From Chimonanthus salicifolius (Eukaryota; Streptophyta; Magnoliopsida; Laurales; Calycanthaceae), in contig CM023539.1 of NCBI GenBank assembly GCA_013350335.1, positions 36,752,631 through 36,816,630 of the forward strand: 64,000 nt of DNA, given 5' to 3'. Position 1 is the stretch's first letter, and each line of letters opens with the position of its first letter. Under the pieces are notes generated by a model. That model worked only from the letters and a program-made list of their open reading frames with translations. It was not told the DNA's origin and made no database searches. The position numbers were made by a program, and so were the translations under genes. This document shows, one piece after another, positions 1 through 12,300 of the stretch.

Positions 1-249
1 ACATAATTGGATGAATGAAATTTTCCACTAAATGAATGCCTTAAGTTGCCAAAATGTGGGCCCCACCCATACAATTGGTGATTTAGAAATCTATTTCCTG
101 AATTGAACATATGATACCACTTTTAAGTTCTGATGGTTAAGTCATATGTCTGTACAATATTTAAACCAATAATAATATAATGTAATTAATAATAATAAGA
201 AGAATAACAACAACAACAATAATAAAGAGTTATCACACATCTGTATAAC

Positions 250-350
250 CTCTTGAATTAATAGAGAACTTGATTGCTCCAGCTTTGCTTTATGCCCAAA
301 CATGACAGCTAGACATGTTAAGACAACCCCCACCTTTGGATGATTTGCAC
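250..350 (-). CDS. TPR gene exon 8 (last in window)
   Basis: 101-nt exon with acceptor TTTCAG|GTGCAAATC and donor CAAGAG|GTTATA. It encodes ANHPKVGVVLTCLAVMFGHK and ends SSSLLIQE. The motif EEHFGANHPKVGVVL spanning exons 7–8 is typical of the kinesin-light-chain-type TPR. Positions 1–249 are intron with no further exon that I can see. Confidence 0.85.
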
Positions 351-3300
351 CTGAAATGGGTCATAAAGCACTGGATATATTAATCACATTCCAGAATTAG
401 AGAGCAAGAGATAAGAACAAAGTTGCATAAAGTCAACATATCCATGCAAAAGAAACAAACCAAAATGCTCTTCAGCTTTTGTCAATGACTTAGTCAGTGT
501 TTCCTCTGCATCCTGGAAGTTTCTGAAGATGAGAGCAAGTAAGCATGTAAACATAAACATGAGGCACACACTTCATAAACTTAAACACTGGATTATGCAG
601 TGATGTTGATACGAAGCATTGGATTGACATTGATTTATTTTGATTTTATTTTATTTAGTTGTCTTTTGATGTAATTTACTATTTTTTTTATTTGAGGGTA
701 TTTTGTTTTATTTTTCATTTAGAGGTATTTTCGTCATTTTGTTGGTGTGTTTATTATAAATACATTGTAAGCCTCTTTAGGGCAATCAGTTATGAATGAA
801 TGAAGAATGGAAAAGCTTTGGAGTTCTGCAAAACTTCAGTTTCCTGCAAAAGGATTCATTGGCAAGAAGCCCCGGATGGTGAGAAACCCCCCAAATCTAC
901 CTCGGAAGGTGAGAAACCCTCCAAGATCGGGTAACTCTCTCTCTCTCTTCCATCTCTCTCTTTTCCTCTCTTTCTCTTTCTTTTCTTTTATTTTAATCCC
1001 ATCCAGCGACTTCTTGCTGCCATTCCCAGATCCTTCCCATTTTGCTGCCGTTGCCACCCATAAACCCCTTCCCTGCTGTCGCCTGCCTCCCGTGAACCCC
1101 CTTACCTGTGTCGCCTACTTCCGTAAGCCCCCATCCCTTCCCATTCCCTGTTTCCGCAATCCATTTTGTTTGTATAGGTTGGTCGTCACCCACAAAACCC
1201 CTCTTTTATTATTTTAAACCTTATGCCCATTTCATTTTAAATCATGTGCCATTTCATTTTAAACCAAATATGCTTGTTTACATCTCATGTATTTGTTTAC
1301 ACCAGTTTATGTTGATGTATTTGCATGATTATGTGGTAAATTCTATATTAATTAATTGCAAAAATTAATTAGAGTTTAATTTCAGCCCATTTTAGAGTTG
1401 GGGTGCATTATTTTCTTCCCCTCTAATCTTTAGGGAACCAAATTTAAGCATTTAGGGTTTTAACCCTATCCCTTGTCCTGCGTCAGATGTTATTTAGAAA
1501 TAGAATCAATGATACATTTGGTTGCTTCAAGCTTACTGGTGCTCTTCTTTACCACCCACAGCAAACGTTAGCTGGTAAAAGATGGAAGGATCCTAATGCA
1601 CTAGTCCATCCCTCTCATATGATGCACCAATATTTTGGGCATGGTTCCATTCATCTCTAAATTGTCATTGCCACTTGGATCCAATACTAAAAAATGCTGC
1701 AAAGAGAAGCATGTCTTGATACCAGAATTGGAGTGGAAACATGAGAATGCCTAAGTCACAGAGAACATTATCCTTAAGACAGTACTTGCCCCCCATAACA
1801 GGGTCGATTGGTGCCAATCACACGGAAGGGTCTCAGCAGATTTACCTCCCGAATTCCTCGAACCTAGACTATGTATGTTTGCTGCTTGCAATACCAAAAT
1901 GCAGCTCCAAATGCCTTGCATAACACCCATAGAATTACATAAAGATAGTGACAAAATAGAAAATAGTTATCATGAAGAATAGAGTTGTGTCGAAAATTCA
2001 TTCCCAAGAACCTTCAAAAGCCATCTATTTATAGACATTCCATAACACCCTTTCATGGGATTCAAAGGTTCAAGGGTGGGGTATGTCTTCAATAAGCGGC
2101 TTGAGGTTTTTCGATGGGAAGAGGAATGAAGTCCCAATTTGGGGGATTTGTTGGTTGGGGGGATCAATGTTAGAGAAGTTTTTTTTTAAGTGTCTATGAG
2201 TTTGCCAGACAAGTTAGTGTTATGACGTCCCAGGTGACAAGGCCATTTTAAGTCTAGAGTTTAGGAGTCTCTCCTTTTAGAGAGAGAATCATCTAAGTAT
2301 GCAAGTCTTCCGCTAAATTGCATGGATACAAGTGTAAGTGCCAAAATCTGACATGGGTGTGGGGTGTCAACACTTGGCAGTCTAGAAAAAATAAGACAAA
2401 GGGACACAAGACCATATCTAAATGAATTTGCATGATAACTTTTTTCAATGAAAATAAGGTGTGAAAATAACATTAAAAGAAAATAATGCACTAGATTTAC
2501 CCTAACCATTTAGGTGAAACAAATTGATATTTCCATTAGGTTTTAAGAGGGAAAATGTGTCGTAATATTTTAGTCATCTTAAAAAAACAACGTAAAAAAG
2601 CACTAGAGAGTCCATGAAGAGTGTGAGTGTCTACGAGTGTCCAACATGGGTGCATCACACATCTTTTGCAGTGTCCGTGCAACATAGGTCTTCAATCGCT
2701 TCTTAATAATGTTTTTATTTGCAAGGATGTGGATGACACTAAAGTTTGGGTAAGTGCAACGTCAGGGGACTACTTTTCAAAATCCATTGTTGGTTGCCTA
2801 CCTCCAAACCTTTGGTTTGTCTTGATTGCACCTTGTCTTAGCAAGGCCTCTCCCCTCCTAAGGTTCAAGTCTTTTGCCAGGAAACTCCCTTCAGTCAAAC
2901 ACTCAGGCAAGTGTCATCTTAAGCAATGCCAGATCATCCCATCAGATGTAAATCTATTTTGTCTCTGTGGCGCTAAAGTAGAGTTCATGGAACATTTTTT
3001 CCCATCATGTTCCTTTGCCAAAAGATATGGACCTCCTTCCAAACTTCAGTGATATATGATGCAGGATAAGTAATAGGGTAACCCTAAATGCCTAATGTGG
3101 TTCCCTAAATATTAGGAGGGATGAAAATAATGCACCCTAAAACTAATATGGGCTGAAATTAATAATTCAATTAATATATGCAATTAATTAATAAAAAGTT
3201 GACACAAATAATCATGCAAATATAAAAAATGTAATATGTTTAATGGGAATAATGGGCATGGTTATTAAAATCTTACGATACTTACGATTCATACGATATG

Positions 3301-6300
3301 ATAAGAGGAACGGTTCGTGTCTATCAACAAATCTTACGATTCATATAAATAATAGAATTTTAGGGTTATTAGAAGTGTAAAAGCATGAAACATTTCATTT
3401 TAATGGTTTTTAAGGCTTGAGTTGATGAACATTAATTTTTTGAGGATTTTTTTAGTTCATTATTGACTTTTCATAGTATAATTGGATTATATACTGGTCT
3501 TATACTTTTGGGAGTTGGAACATTGAAATTTGAGCTCCAATGAACTAATTATATAGAATTCACTTAATATTGAAAGAAAGTTGGAGAATTGTTCATGTTA
3601 TTACATTTTAGATATATTTTACATTATTTCATATATTAAATATTTTTTAGGAAAAGCACTTATGAATCTTACGATACTACGATTTACGATACACGATTTG
3701 CGATTCAAGATGTATTAACGGTTTCCGATACGATTCGATTTTCACAACATTGATAATGGGTTTATGGTGGTCAAAATGGCACTTTGGTAATTAATAAAGA
3801 AAGGCTAATCTATTGGGACTTAGAGGCATATGGTTTAAGATAAAGAAATAAAGGAAGTTAACAAAGAAAGAAAGACACGATGGCTTTACACATGTAGAAA
3901 AGAGGCACGGATAGAAAGAGGAAGCGAGAGAAGAAAGGATGCGACAAAGGGAAGAAAACAACGGAAGGGGCGGAAGAGGAAGGAAGTGGAAACGACAAAG
4001 GTACGTGGGTTTAGGGGTTATGGCAGCCAGATGGGATGTATTCAAGAGTGATGGCAGCAAGAGGAAAGGCTAGGATAGGCTAGGATAGGCTAGGATAGGG
4101 GACAGCAAGGCCAAAGGGTCTTCTTTGGGGATCGACCAAGGTAAAACAGGGAATAAGACAGATGGCGATAACAAATCTGGGGTTTTGGATGGAAATGGAA
4201 GCAATAGAGAAGAGATATGAACTAGTGACAAGGCCAGAGGGGTTTAGGATAAGGGGTGAAAAGTCTTGATGGATTTTGGAAGATGGTGGCAAAAATCAGG
4301 GATGAGCTTTGTGTTCACAGCAGCAACGTTTGGGTGTTTGGAGGCAAGGAAAAGAAAAAAAGAAAGAAAGAGAGGGAGATAAAAAGAAGAAGAGGAGGAT
4401 GGATAGTACCTGGAATGGAAGGATGGCCTCACGCTTCAAGCCTAAGGAATCGCTCCCAACTATTTTCGTCGCACAATGCTTGTGGAAGAAAGCTTCAACT
4501 TTATTTCATCAATCATGTGTTTACAAGAGAGAGGGGAGGGGGCTTAAATAGACACACCTCCTCTAAAAAAAGAAACTAAAAAGAAATTACATAAATACCA
4601 TTACCTAAAATAAACTAAACAACTTACTAAATAATTAAAAACACACGGAAGCAAAAAAGGAAAGGGGATGCACCGCATCAAAATATCATAGGTTTTCCTA
4701 AATGGCTTCGAAGGCCATGTGCATAGTTGGAAAAGGAGATTATCAAGGATATGGGGACTTATGGAGGGCGACCCCAGAAGCAATCCTGTGGTGGAAGGAC
4801 AGAAAATTCTAGAATCTAAGGCAAAGTTTAAATCCTTGATCTAAGAGTCATCTCATAAATTGCATGATATGGCGAAAGGAATAATTTGGCCTAACTTTTG
4901 CAATCATTGACAAGGATTTGGAGATTTGGTGATGGAGGACCAAGAGAGGTAGATCGAACTTATTTAGAAATGGAAGAAAACACCGTCTGATGTGCTAAAG
5001 TTTATCTCGATGATATTGCAAAATGGAAGCCGAGTCAAGTAGGGATTAGGGAAACGCTGTACAACTCAGAGGAGACAGTTCGAGCTTTGTTTTCAGGTCT
5101 CGTATGTAGCAAGTCTTTATTACTTGTGCACAAGGGAAGAAGACAGCTCCATGGAGCCTTCAACCTATAATAGGGAGATTTGTAGTATCATGGCCTCTTT
5201 AGATGTTATTTTTCCAGCACACAAGGGGATCGGCAAACGAAGTTGCAGACTTCTTACCTAAACATACAATTGATAGTAGTAGTAGTATCCTCATAGATTT
5301 TCCTTGGATTAATGGTTCTTCCCTTTTCTTGTATTTAGTATGGGGTAGTAGTAGATTCACTGTCACAATTGAGGCATGCATCTGGAATGCAACTATCAGC
5401 ATATTGTATCATTCTTGCTTTCCCCTTTTCTTAATTAAAAAATAAATAAATAAATTATCACCGAAAAATTAAATAAAATTGTAATGACCCATGTCAACAA
5501 AATGGTTATGGGAGTAAGAGGATATATGAATCGTACGATTTTATGATTTTCGATTCACACCCCTAGACAGATTCGAGTTTGATAACATTGGGTAAAATTG
5601 GAGAATGCCATACACTTAGAACATTGGGAATATTTGTAAAATTTCATGCTCACATAGTGTGTGATAATATATTTGAGTGAATGTTAACTTGTGCACATTC
5701 CAATGAATAGTTGGGGTAAGGTTACTGGTTTGACCTCCTTATGCCTATGTGTGATTGATGTGAATATATTGTATCAGATACATATGTATGAGTTTCCCAA
5801 ATTCCCTATGATTAGATGTTTACTATAATTGAGAATTCATAAATTTGTGATGCGTTGAACTATGATAGAATGTATGATAAATCAAGATTGCCCAAGATGT
5901 ATAATGTAGGAACTTGATAACTTTCCATACCTATGTATGGTTATGAATAATGTATGTATCAAATGAATTCTCATGATTGTGATTGGAATTCTTAGACGAG
6001 CTAACTCATATAATAAGCATGATGAATGTGTTTTAATGCCATACTTGGCTTTTGTGATGATATGTACATCATTAGTGAGTATCTATGTTGACTAATGGTT
6101 GTGGTGGATCGACCGAACCATATACATATCTTAGAATCCAAAGGGGTTAACTTGTGCTGCAATGGGGATGGGCTAGCATGATTGAGAATGCATGGAATGC
6201 AATGTAAATGCTAAGAAAGCCTTATTTGATTTCCCCAAAATAAAAGTATGAACCACTCCCAAATGTGAAAATAATGAACTACGGTTAATCTGATCTACTA

Positions 6301-9300
6301 TGTGGTACAGTAGGCAACTGAGAGCATTGTGCATCAACTCGATCAAAAGATGCATTGTGTCATCCATTTATATTAAGAATAATGTAAGATGTTGAGCAAA
6401 TGTGAAGGGTAGAAAGGGATTGGTGGGATATACATTTCCTAATATAGACCCCTAACGCTAGATATTGGATCCCTCGAAGGCGGCTCAAGAGGCTACGATG
6501 CCTTGGGAGTCTCGATATGATAAGACATATATATTTGTTACTCGAGTAAAGCCTAGAGTGGCTAGAGAACTGTGAAAATTCTTAAGATGGACAGATGAGG
6601 ACTTTGGCACTAAGATGTATGTGACTAGGTCACTAGATTATATTGAGACGTGGTATGTGTGTGTCCCTCACGTGATGATTATATTGAGATGTGGTATGGG
6701 TGTGTCCCTCACGTAATGTGATTGAGACGTAGGCATGGGTGCGTCCCTCACGTGATATTGATGATGATTGAGACGTGGTGGGTATGTCCCTCACGTAATG
6801 ATAACGTTATGACTCAATCCATTAAAAAGAAAAGGGAAATTGTCCTATCAGTAGATCATTGCGTCTCACCTTTGTATAGTTAAATGATGAAATAAATATA
6901 TAGATTCCATGAGTAAGGCCTAGAGTAGCCGTGAGACCACGGGAGCCTCGATATGAACATATGGAGACTGTGGCATTGAGATATTTATATGACTTGGTCA
7001 CTTGATATTGAGACGTGGTATACGTCCCTCGTGTGATTGTGATGTTTGATTTCATGTCCCAGAGATGTATTCGGGATAGTGGTGGTTTTCCACGGAGACT
7101 TGTTCCCGTGTGGTTGATGTCGCAGAGTGAGGCCCTTACATGTTATATACTGTAGGGCGCCCTTACGACTATTCCGCAGGCTTGTTGTGCATGGTTGCGC
7201 AGAGTTAGATACTATTTTACCCCATGGGGGTGGTGCTAGCTTCGTTAGACGCGGTCCGACGGCCGTAGAGCTTGACTGAATCACCCATGAGGTGAAGGGA
7301 TGCAGGGAGAGGTAGACTTGATCACGCCAGTCTGGGTCTCCCGCTTAGTAAGTCATGGGCCCTAAGTCTTGCTAAGGGTCGTGGTATGTTTATGATATGA
7401 TATGATGATTTGATATAGTTGCCACAGTCATGTAGTGATGCATTCGAGTGTTGTTCCTACGGATAAAAGATTTCATGGTAGATGATGTGCCCCTAGATTA
7501 GTTATGCCCATGGATGGATTATACTCATGAAGGGATTATATTCATGGATGGTTTATACCCATGAATAGATTATAGTCACATATAGTATGTTACCAGGGAT
7601 GGATGTGTATACCCATGGATGATGGTTCCCATGGTGGTGCTAGGATGTTGGTCTTAGGGTAGACTTGTTGGTCCCATGGTAGACGTATTGGTCTTATGTT
7701 AAACATGTTGGTTACATGGTAAACATATTGGTATTATGGTGGACATGTTGGTCCCATAGTAGACGTATTGGTCTTATGTTAGAAATGTGAGTCCCATGGT
7801 AGACTTATTGGCATTATAGTGGACATGTTGGTCCCATGGTAAACGTATTGGTATTATGGTGGACATGCTGGTCCGATAGTAGACGTATTGGTCTTATGGT
7901 AGATTTGTTAGTCCTATGATAGACATATTGGCTCTACGAATGTATGAGTTATGCCCATGGATGGATTATACCATAGAGTGATTGTATTCATGGATGGTTA
8001 TTACCCATGGATAGATGATACTCACTAATGGAGAGTTACCAGGGATGGATGATGAATCACATGGATGTTGTTCCCATGGTAGACAGATTGGATTTATACC
8101 TAGATATTGATTATATGGTGGGCATATTAACCCCATGATAGATATAGTGGTCTCATGGTAGACGTATTGGTCTCATGGTGGACGTGAGAGTTCTATGGAT
8201 AGATATTATTTCCCATGGATAGTTATTCCCATGGAGGGCTTTGTGACCATGGATGAGTATTATATATCGTGGATGGATATTCCTACAGAGGGCATTGATT
8301 CCATAGAGGATTGGACCCATATTTGGAGTATTGTCCCTAAGGAGGGATGTACTTGTGTTCAGGTATAGGTCCCATGTTTGAAGTTTATCCCATGTGTGAC
8401 ATTGACCCCATGGTTGACGGTGTTCCCATGGTTGGTATAGACCCATGATTGGCTAGACTTGTGATAGATGAGATCTATTCTACTGATGAGGCCCACGATT
8501 GGGTAATTAGAATGTCTTGATATAACATCATGAATAGCATAGGGTTAGTGCCATGAAATAAATGAATTGAGAATTATGCAAGATCTGATCTCCATTGGAG
8601 TACGTAGGAAGTTGATAATTTAGTTCTATCAAATTAAGGGTCCAATAAGTCCTTAGATCTGTATGGATCTCGCAATACATATAGGTGTCACGTGTTGGGA
8701 CTACGAGTTGTGTATGCTTCAGAGTTGAAAAAAAAAATATACTATTGTTTCTCACATGTCCTTTTTGGTCGGGCCGTGACAAAAATAGTGATGAAAATGA
8801 AAAAAAAATTCATAAAGGATTAAGTTGTGTCAAAAATTCACTCTAAAAAAGCCATTCAAAGCATCTTTTCTAGGGCCTCAAGCATCCCTCCATAACACCC
8901 TTTCACAGGGCACAAGAATCAATTGAAAAGGTCAAATGCCTTTTGATCCAAAAGGCACTTCTAAGGGAATACTCATTTCAAAATGACATCCCTTAAAAAA
9001 TAATATTTAATTTGAAATAAAATTGAACTTTGAAAATATCCAATAACAAGTACAAAAGAAACTGAAAATCCTCGGCCACTTGCTAAAAGCAACCATGGCA
9101 GGATAAAAGCAGCCACCAAGGAAAAACGTTTATTTTCGTTAGATGATGCATTAGTACATTGCAATGTAGTTACAAAATAACCACATTGTAGCATGCTTTT
9201 GAACTCATTCAAATAAGAACAATGACACAACAACAACAACAACTATAAGCTTACACTTACCCTCTTTGTTCAAATAATAATAATAATAATAACCTTACAC

Positions 9301-12300
9301 TTACCCTAAATGTATTGCAAGTTGTCCTAAAGCACATGTTGCACTAAATGAAACTTCTTCAGGGACCATATTGGCAGCTGTTAAAACTGATGCTTCAGAA
9401 AATTCATCTGCTTCACATGCCTGAAGTGCCTTCTGATAGAAGTTCTTTGCCAATGAAAAATTCCCAGTAGCATGTAAAAATTCACCATATGAGAGGGCAA
9501 CATTTCCTGTAAACAGCAACATACAGAATCTATATCATAAATATTCACACAAAAGGAAGGCAATGAATTTTTTTAAGAAATATGTAGCAAGCAATGACTT
9601 GGGAACATTCATTGCAAATAACGAAGATCGAGCTATCTCAAGAAGATGATGAGTAGGGGTAGGAAGTTTGAGATTCAATCCCATATTCCTCAAGATAATC
9701 TAAAACAGAGTGAAACATATAGTCTCCCCATTATCACTTACCAAGATTTGAAGACAATAATCAAACCGAGTAGGTAATCCATTTTTGAAAAGTGTGAAAA
9801 TGATCAAAGACCTCAGATTCATGTTTCATCAAATAGATCCAAGTCATTTGAGAGTAATCATCTATAATGAAACAAAATAACAAAATCATGTTGAAGAAAT
9901 AATGGGTCACATCCAAACATTCGAAATGTATTAAGGAAAGAAAAGTGGAAGAAGAATAAATAGAAAACGAAGAAAAGTAGGTCGATACTGCTTTCCATGC
10001 TGTCAACTTTCACAAACAAATCTATCAAATTTCAAAGAAAGTTGAAAATGCTTTAACATCGTATTTGATGGATGACCAACAGAGAGACCCATATGCAACA
10101 AAAGTGAAATCCCAACTAATGTAATCCAAAATAGGGGTAATGGGGACACTAGACATAAGATCCAGTAGTAGTTCCTGTAAAATACCCTAATCTGGCAAGC
10201 AAATTTTCAAATCTAGTCCCAATTAGAGATTAACAAAAAATTGCAAAAGAGTGTGCCCCACACTGATCAAAATCCAGAGGGTGATTGTAGTGGTATGGAT
10301 ACTAGGTAGTCATGCCAAAGAATAGGCCAGATATTAAAGCAAAATCCAATAGATGCAAGTTGAAGACGTCCCAGAACAGATCTGAACAATCACTGAAACT
10401 GGGCCCCACAATGCACTGAAACCCTGAGTCAACTACATGAAGATACTGTAGGGAGTGGCAAAGTCTCACAAAGATCTGATCCCCAGTTGAGCAGATCTAA
10501 AGAAAGCTTGCAGAATGGTTGGTTTTTCCCCCTGTACGTGTCAAGTCCAAAACAGGTCAAATGAACCCCACCTATGGACGAACCCTAAAACCAACCTAAT
10601 GGATGGAATCTAGAGTAAAAAACAACGTAATATAGTGGGGTATTTGGTCCAAATCCACAACTAATCAGCAGATCTAAGGACAGAAGTTAGACCTGTCCTA
10701 CGAACCCAACAATGAAAACATGAAAAAAAATCTGACCTAGTTGTTGCAGGAGAGATGAATCAAGAGAGTAAAACTGCTATACGAGAAGGCTGATGTTGAA
10801 TATTAAAACACAAGAATTTAAATGCGATCATTCCCGATTGATACCATGTTAGAATGAAAATAGGGAAAAGAAAGAAAGTAATGGAGGAAAGAGGAAGGAA
10901 AGAGAGATAATTCTCTTTGTATTGTATTGTTTATTTTTCCAATAAGAGATGATACATGAATATGGAGTCAATCAAGGCGACAGAAAAGGAACGAGAATAT
11001 GTGAGAATCCATGCTAGCCACAAGTAAATTATAATAAAAAAGACATGTAAAATGTGAAAAGCAATTGTATCTACATCTACAATCAAACTTGTCATGCATC
11101 GTTAATGCTTCTTTTTCTTCTTATTTTTGGATAACATGGGTATCCTCACCCTACGTTGAATGTGAGACTGATCCTAGGGATACACAAAACCACCCACAAG
11201 CCACATGCATCAGGTTAGCCAAGGAGGAGTTGAACCCAAGACCTGTAGTCTAATCCTAGAAGCTTAGACCAACTGAGCTACCCATGCGAGCTAGTCCGGC
11301 TTTGATTCTTTATATATAAAAAGAAAGTTAGCACTCAAAGCACTTACTAAAGGTCCTAATTAAAATTGCATTCTTAGTAAAGGACACAACCAAAAATGTA
11401 AAACAAAAAACTACTGATGAGTTGTCCAATCATGTAATCCAATGGCCCAAATGGCTGGTTCATGTTGTCGGGCAACCTTTGCTTGCTTGTCTAGTAAAGA
11501 TATATGGATGTGAGGCCACTAGATAGTTGGCATCAATAATTCAAATCAATTAAACTTTGTGATTCAAAATTTCAAATGCTAGGTCGAGCATAGCCTCAAA
11601 ACATAAATGACTGAGCCAACACTAGCCGATCACTTTAATTGTAGAATTCAAGCCTTCAAGAATATTCTGTTTTAACCATCATATGAAGGCTAGTAGTTGA
11701 GCCTTTCCATTATTGGAATCACAGTTTGGGTACTTCGGATTCTAATAAATTAACGCCAAGTGCGGAGCAGCCATGCATCTATGCATTCTCCCATGCAAGG
11801 TATCACATAATTCCTCATGGTTATAATGTGACTCAAGAGAACGATAAAGGCATCACATGTAAGAACATATACTTACCCAAGAAACATTTATCTTCGTGTG
11901 CATCTTCAAATTTCCACATGCCAAAATATGACTCAGCTGATGCAAAGAGATCCAAAAACCAGTCATTTTCCTACAAAATACTTGAAAGGCAATCTATAAG
12001 CAACACTATGGCATGGATTGTTCTTGACCTGACCCAATATTCCCAAGAACAAGCTCAACCAGTCCCTTGATAGCATTAACCCGTGAAGACAAAGGCTCAA
12101 ATGTACAATCTTCGTTCTCTGGTCTGCTTCTCAACAGTTGCAAGCACTTATCTGCGAGCACTGATGAGGTATCATCCTAAACAAAAAGGATCTTCAAAAT
12201 GAATTTTAACCCACACAGCTATCTTAGAAAAGTGAACTTTCATTACAAACCTTCCCTGTTTTCAAGTGTAATCCTACGAGACCCTCCCATGCAGCAACTG

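Larger units (their letters stand above)
3050..4640 (-). mobile_element. LTR-like repeat, copy 2 (inverted relative to copy 1)
   Basis: Read on the minus strand it has a TATA-like TCTATTTAAGCC near 4550, a long pyrimidine-rich leader (4400–3850) and the family 3' end CCTGCATCA near 3056. The last 170 bp match 1320–1493 inverted. A 496-bp MITE interrupts it at 3257–3752. The right boundary is approximate, and I found no target duplication. Confidence 0.4.
2627..5453 (+). pseudogene. L1-type LINE 3' region, degenerate and interrupted
   Basis: Positions 2700–3040 encode a reverse-transcriptase C-terminal zinc-binding (zf-RVT) remnant: VWVSATSGDYFSKS, then LFCLCGAKVEFMEHFFPSC. Positions 5205–5330 encode an RNase H C-terminus (TRGSANEVADFLPKH). 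The element ends in an A-rich tail at 5433–5453. Stops and frameshifts are frequent. An inverted LTR copy (3050–about 4640), carrying a hAT-like MITE, sits between the two domains. This looks like a three-level nest: LINE, then LTR, then MITE. The LINE lies in intron 6 of the TPR gene, on the opposite strand. Confidence 0.6.
5480..8781 (+). mobile_element. 3.3-kb solo LTR, probably Ty3/gypsy
   Basis: The left end is TGTAATGACCC and the right end GGGCCGTGACA. Both are flanked by the exact 5-bp direct repeat AAAAT (5475–5479 and 8782–8786). No gag–pol coding region is present inside, so I read the whole 3302 bp as one LTR. TGTAAYGACCC... ends and multi-kilobase LTRs are known from plant Del/Tekay-like gypsy elements; the family is an inference. 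Two minisatellite arrays lie within it (6638–6800 and 7640–7940). It sits in intron 6 of the TPR gene. Confidence 0.65.

Noticed and set aside
5520..5590. Additional hAT-like MITE (ends in TGATAACATTG)
   Set aside because: Only one plausible end and no 8-bp duplication.
11218..11290. Functional tRNA gene on the minus strand
   Set aside because: Box A and box B are good, but the sequence continues into a SINE body and A-rich tail shared with 57069–57245.
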